Shown here piece after piece: positions 63,454 to 64,000 of a stretch of DNA of 64,000 bases (positions are counted from its first letter, which is position 1; each line of letters opens with the position of its first letter). The translations under genes were made by a program, and so were the position numbers. The notes under the pieces are model-generated. The model ran no database searches. It was not told the origin of the DNA and was given only the letters and a program-made list of their open reading frames with translations. Source of the stretch: Melastoma dodecandrum (lineage: Eukaryota; Streptophyta; Magnoliopsida; Myrtales; Melastomataceae); contig JARUPY010000471.1 in the NCBI GenBank assembly GCA_029817715.1, positions 682,001-746,000 of the forward strand. The letters are read 5' to 3'.

Positions 63454-64000
63454 CAAAAATCAGTCTGATTTTTGGGTGGCCGCACAAGGTTATATGTATA
63501 GTAAATGAAACATTGTTCTCCTGGCTCTTGTCTTTCGCGTTGCAAATGACCAAACCCAAGTCCCATGTGCGGTTATTTTTAAGCTAAGATCGCCGCATTC
63601 AGAGTTTTCAGTTTTGGTTCAACTATGGAAAGTCGTTGTAAAATGCGTTCTTTTCTTTCTTCAATGCCTCGACAATCCAGTAAAGACAGAAAATGGATCT
63701 CTGGGAAGTTACCCCGAATGACGTCTAGCATGATAGGACCATGCTTCGAATCCCGACCTCTTTTAAGCACAATAGACAGTGTTCGATCCTCTCTTTAGCG
63801 GTATCAAACGGGAGGCTAAAAACACCGGACCCGAAGATTGGTTCATAAAAAGCATAGAGACAATAGTTGTTCCGCACCTGCGATACGTTTTCCGTGGACT
63901 ACACCGATCAGAGACCTATCCTTGTTTGTTACTTCTGACTATTGCCTGATTCAACGGCAGCTGCACATAATTTGCATATCACCTGAGGAGACTACGGGTG
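63454..64000. other. Right edge; possible minus-strand exon
   Basis: Contains the shikimate kinase 3' UTR. On the minus strand 63579..63770 reads IRGNFPEIHFLSLLDCRGI and ERILQRLSIVEPKLKTLNA, which looks protein-like, and could be the 3' exon of a gene entering from the right. I do not recognise the family, and the frame has a stop just upstream. Confidence 0.3.

Overview
The window is nuclear DNA of a flowering plant, probably a eudicot. The genes are split by many GT-AG introns, encode typical plant proteins (cytosolic FBPase, chloroplast shikimate kinase, a VAL-type B3/CW repressor, a fatty-acid elongase KCS) and are separated by AT-rich spacers full of transposon remains. I found no bacterial, organellar or viral replicon features.

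Layout: (1) 0.7-1.9 kb, minus strand: Tubby-like F-box pseudogene with several stops. (2) 4.3-5.8 kb, minus: hypoxanthine-guanine phosphoribosyltransferase. (3) 7.5-14.5 kb, minus: complete 12-exon VAL1/HSI2-like repressor. (4) 15.9-16.8 kb, plus: LSM3. (5) 18.1-20.8 kb, minus: 12-exon cytosolic fructose-1,6-bisphosphatase. (6) 23.8-26.8 kb, plus: group-I bZIP factor. (7) 28.7-32.5 kb, minus: RCC1-FYVE-BRX (PRAF-type) gene whose PH-domain exons have decayed. (8) 34.1-41.0 kb: nested transposons, namely a TIR MITE beside a Mutator-like element that carries a Hyccin gene fragment, itself split by a Ty1/copia element with both LTRs and a 5-bp target duplication. (9) 41.5 kb, plus: secreted six-cysteine ECA1/prolamin-like protein. 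(10) 42.7-47.8 kb, minus: type I inositol polyphosphate 5-phosphatase. (11) 47.9-50.3 kb: hAT-like MITE, then a 1.5-kb foldback element that is almost entirely one palindrome. (12) 55-56.4 kb, minus: intronless 3-ketoacyl-CoA synthase. (13) 59.4-59.9 kb, plus: decayed final exon of an LRR receptor kinase. (14) 61.1-63.5 kb, plus: 10-exon shikimate kinase.

The intact genes are unrelated housekeeping or regulatory loci and do not form a pathway cluster. The most unusual features are structural: the three-level transposon nest with a captured gene piece, the giant foldback palindrome, and a PRAF gene that appears to be losing its lipid-binding PH domain while the rest stays open. Exon coordinates were set by hand from reading frame, splice signals and family similarity. 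For the seven multi-exon genes counted as complete models the exon lengths sum to a whole number of codons (187, 903, 97, 341, 339, 608 and 294 aa), which supports them; the PRAF 926-aa frame also sums correctly but its start is an inference.
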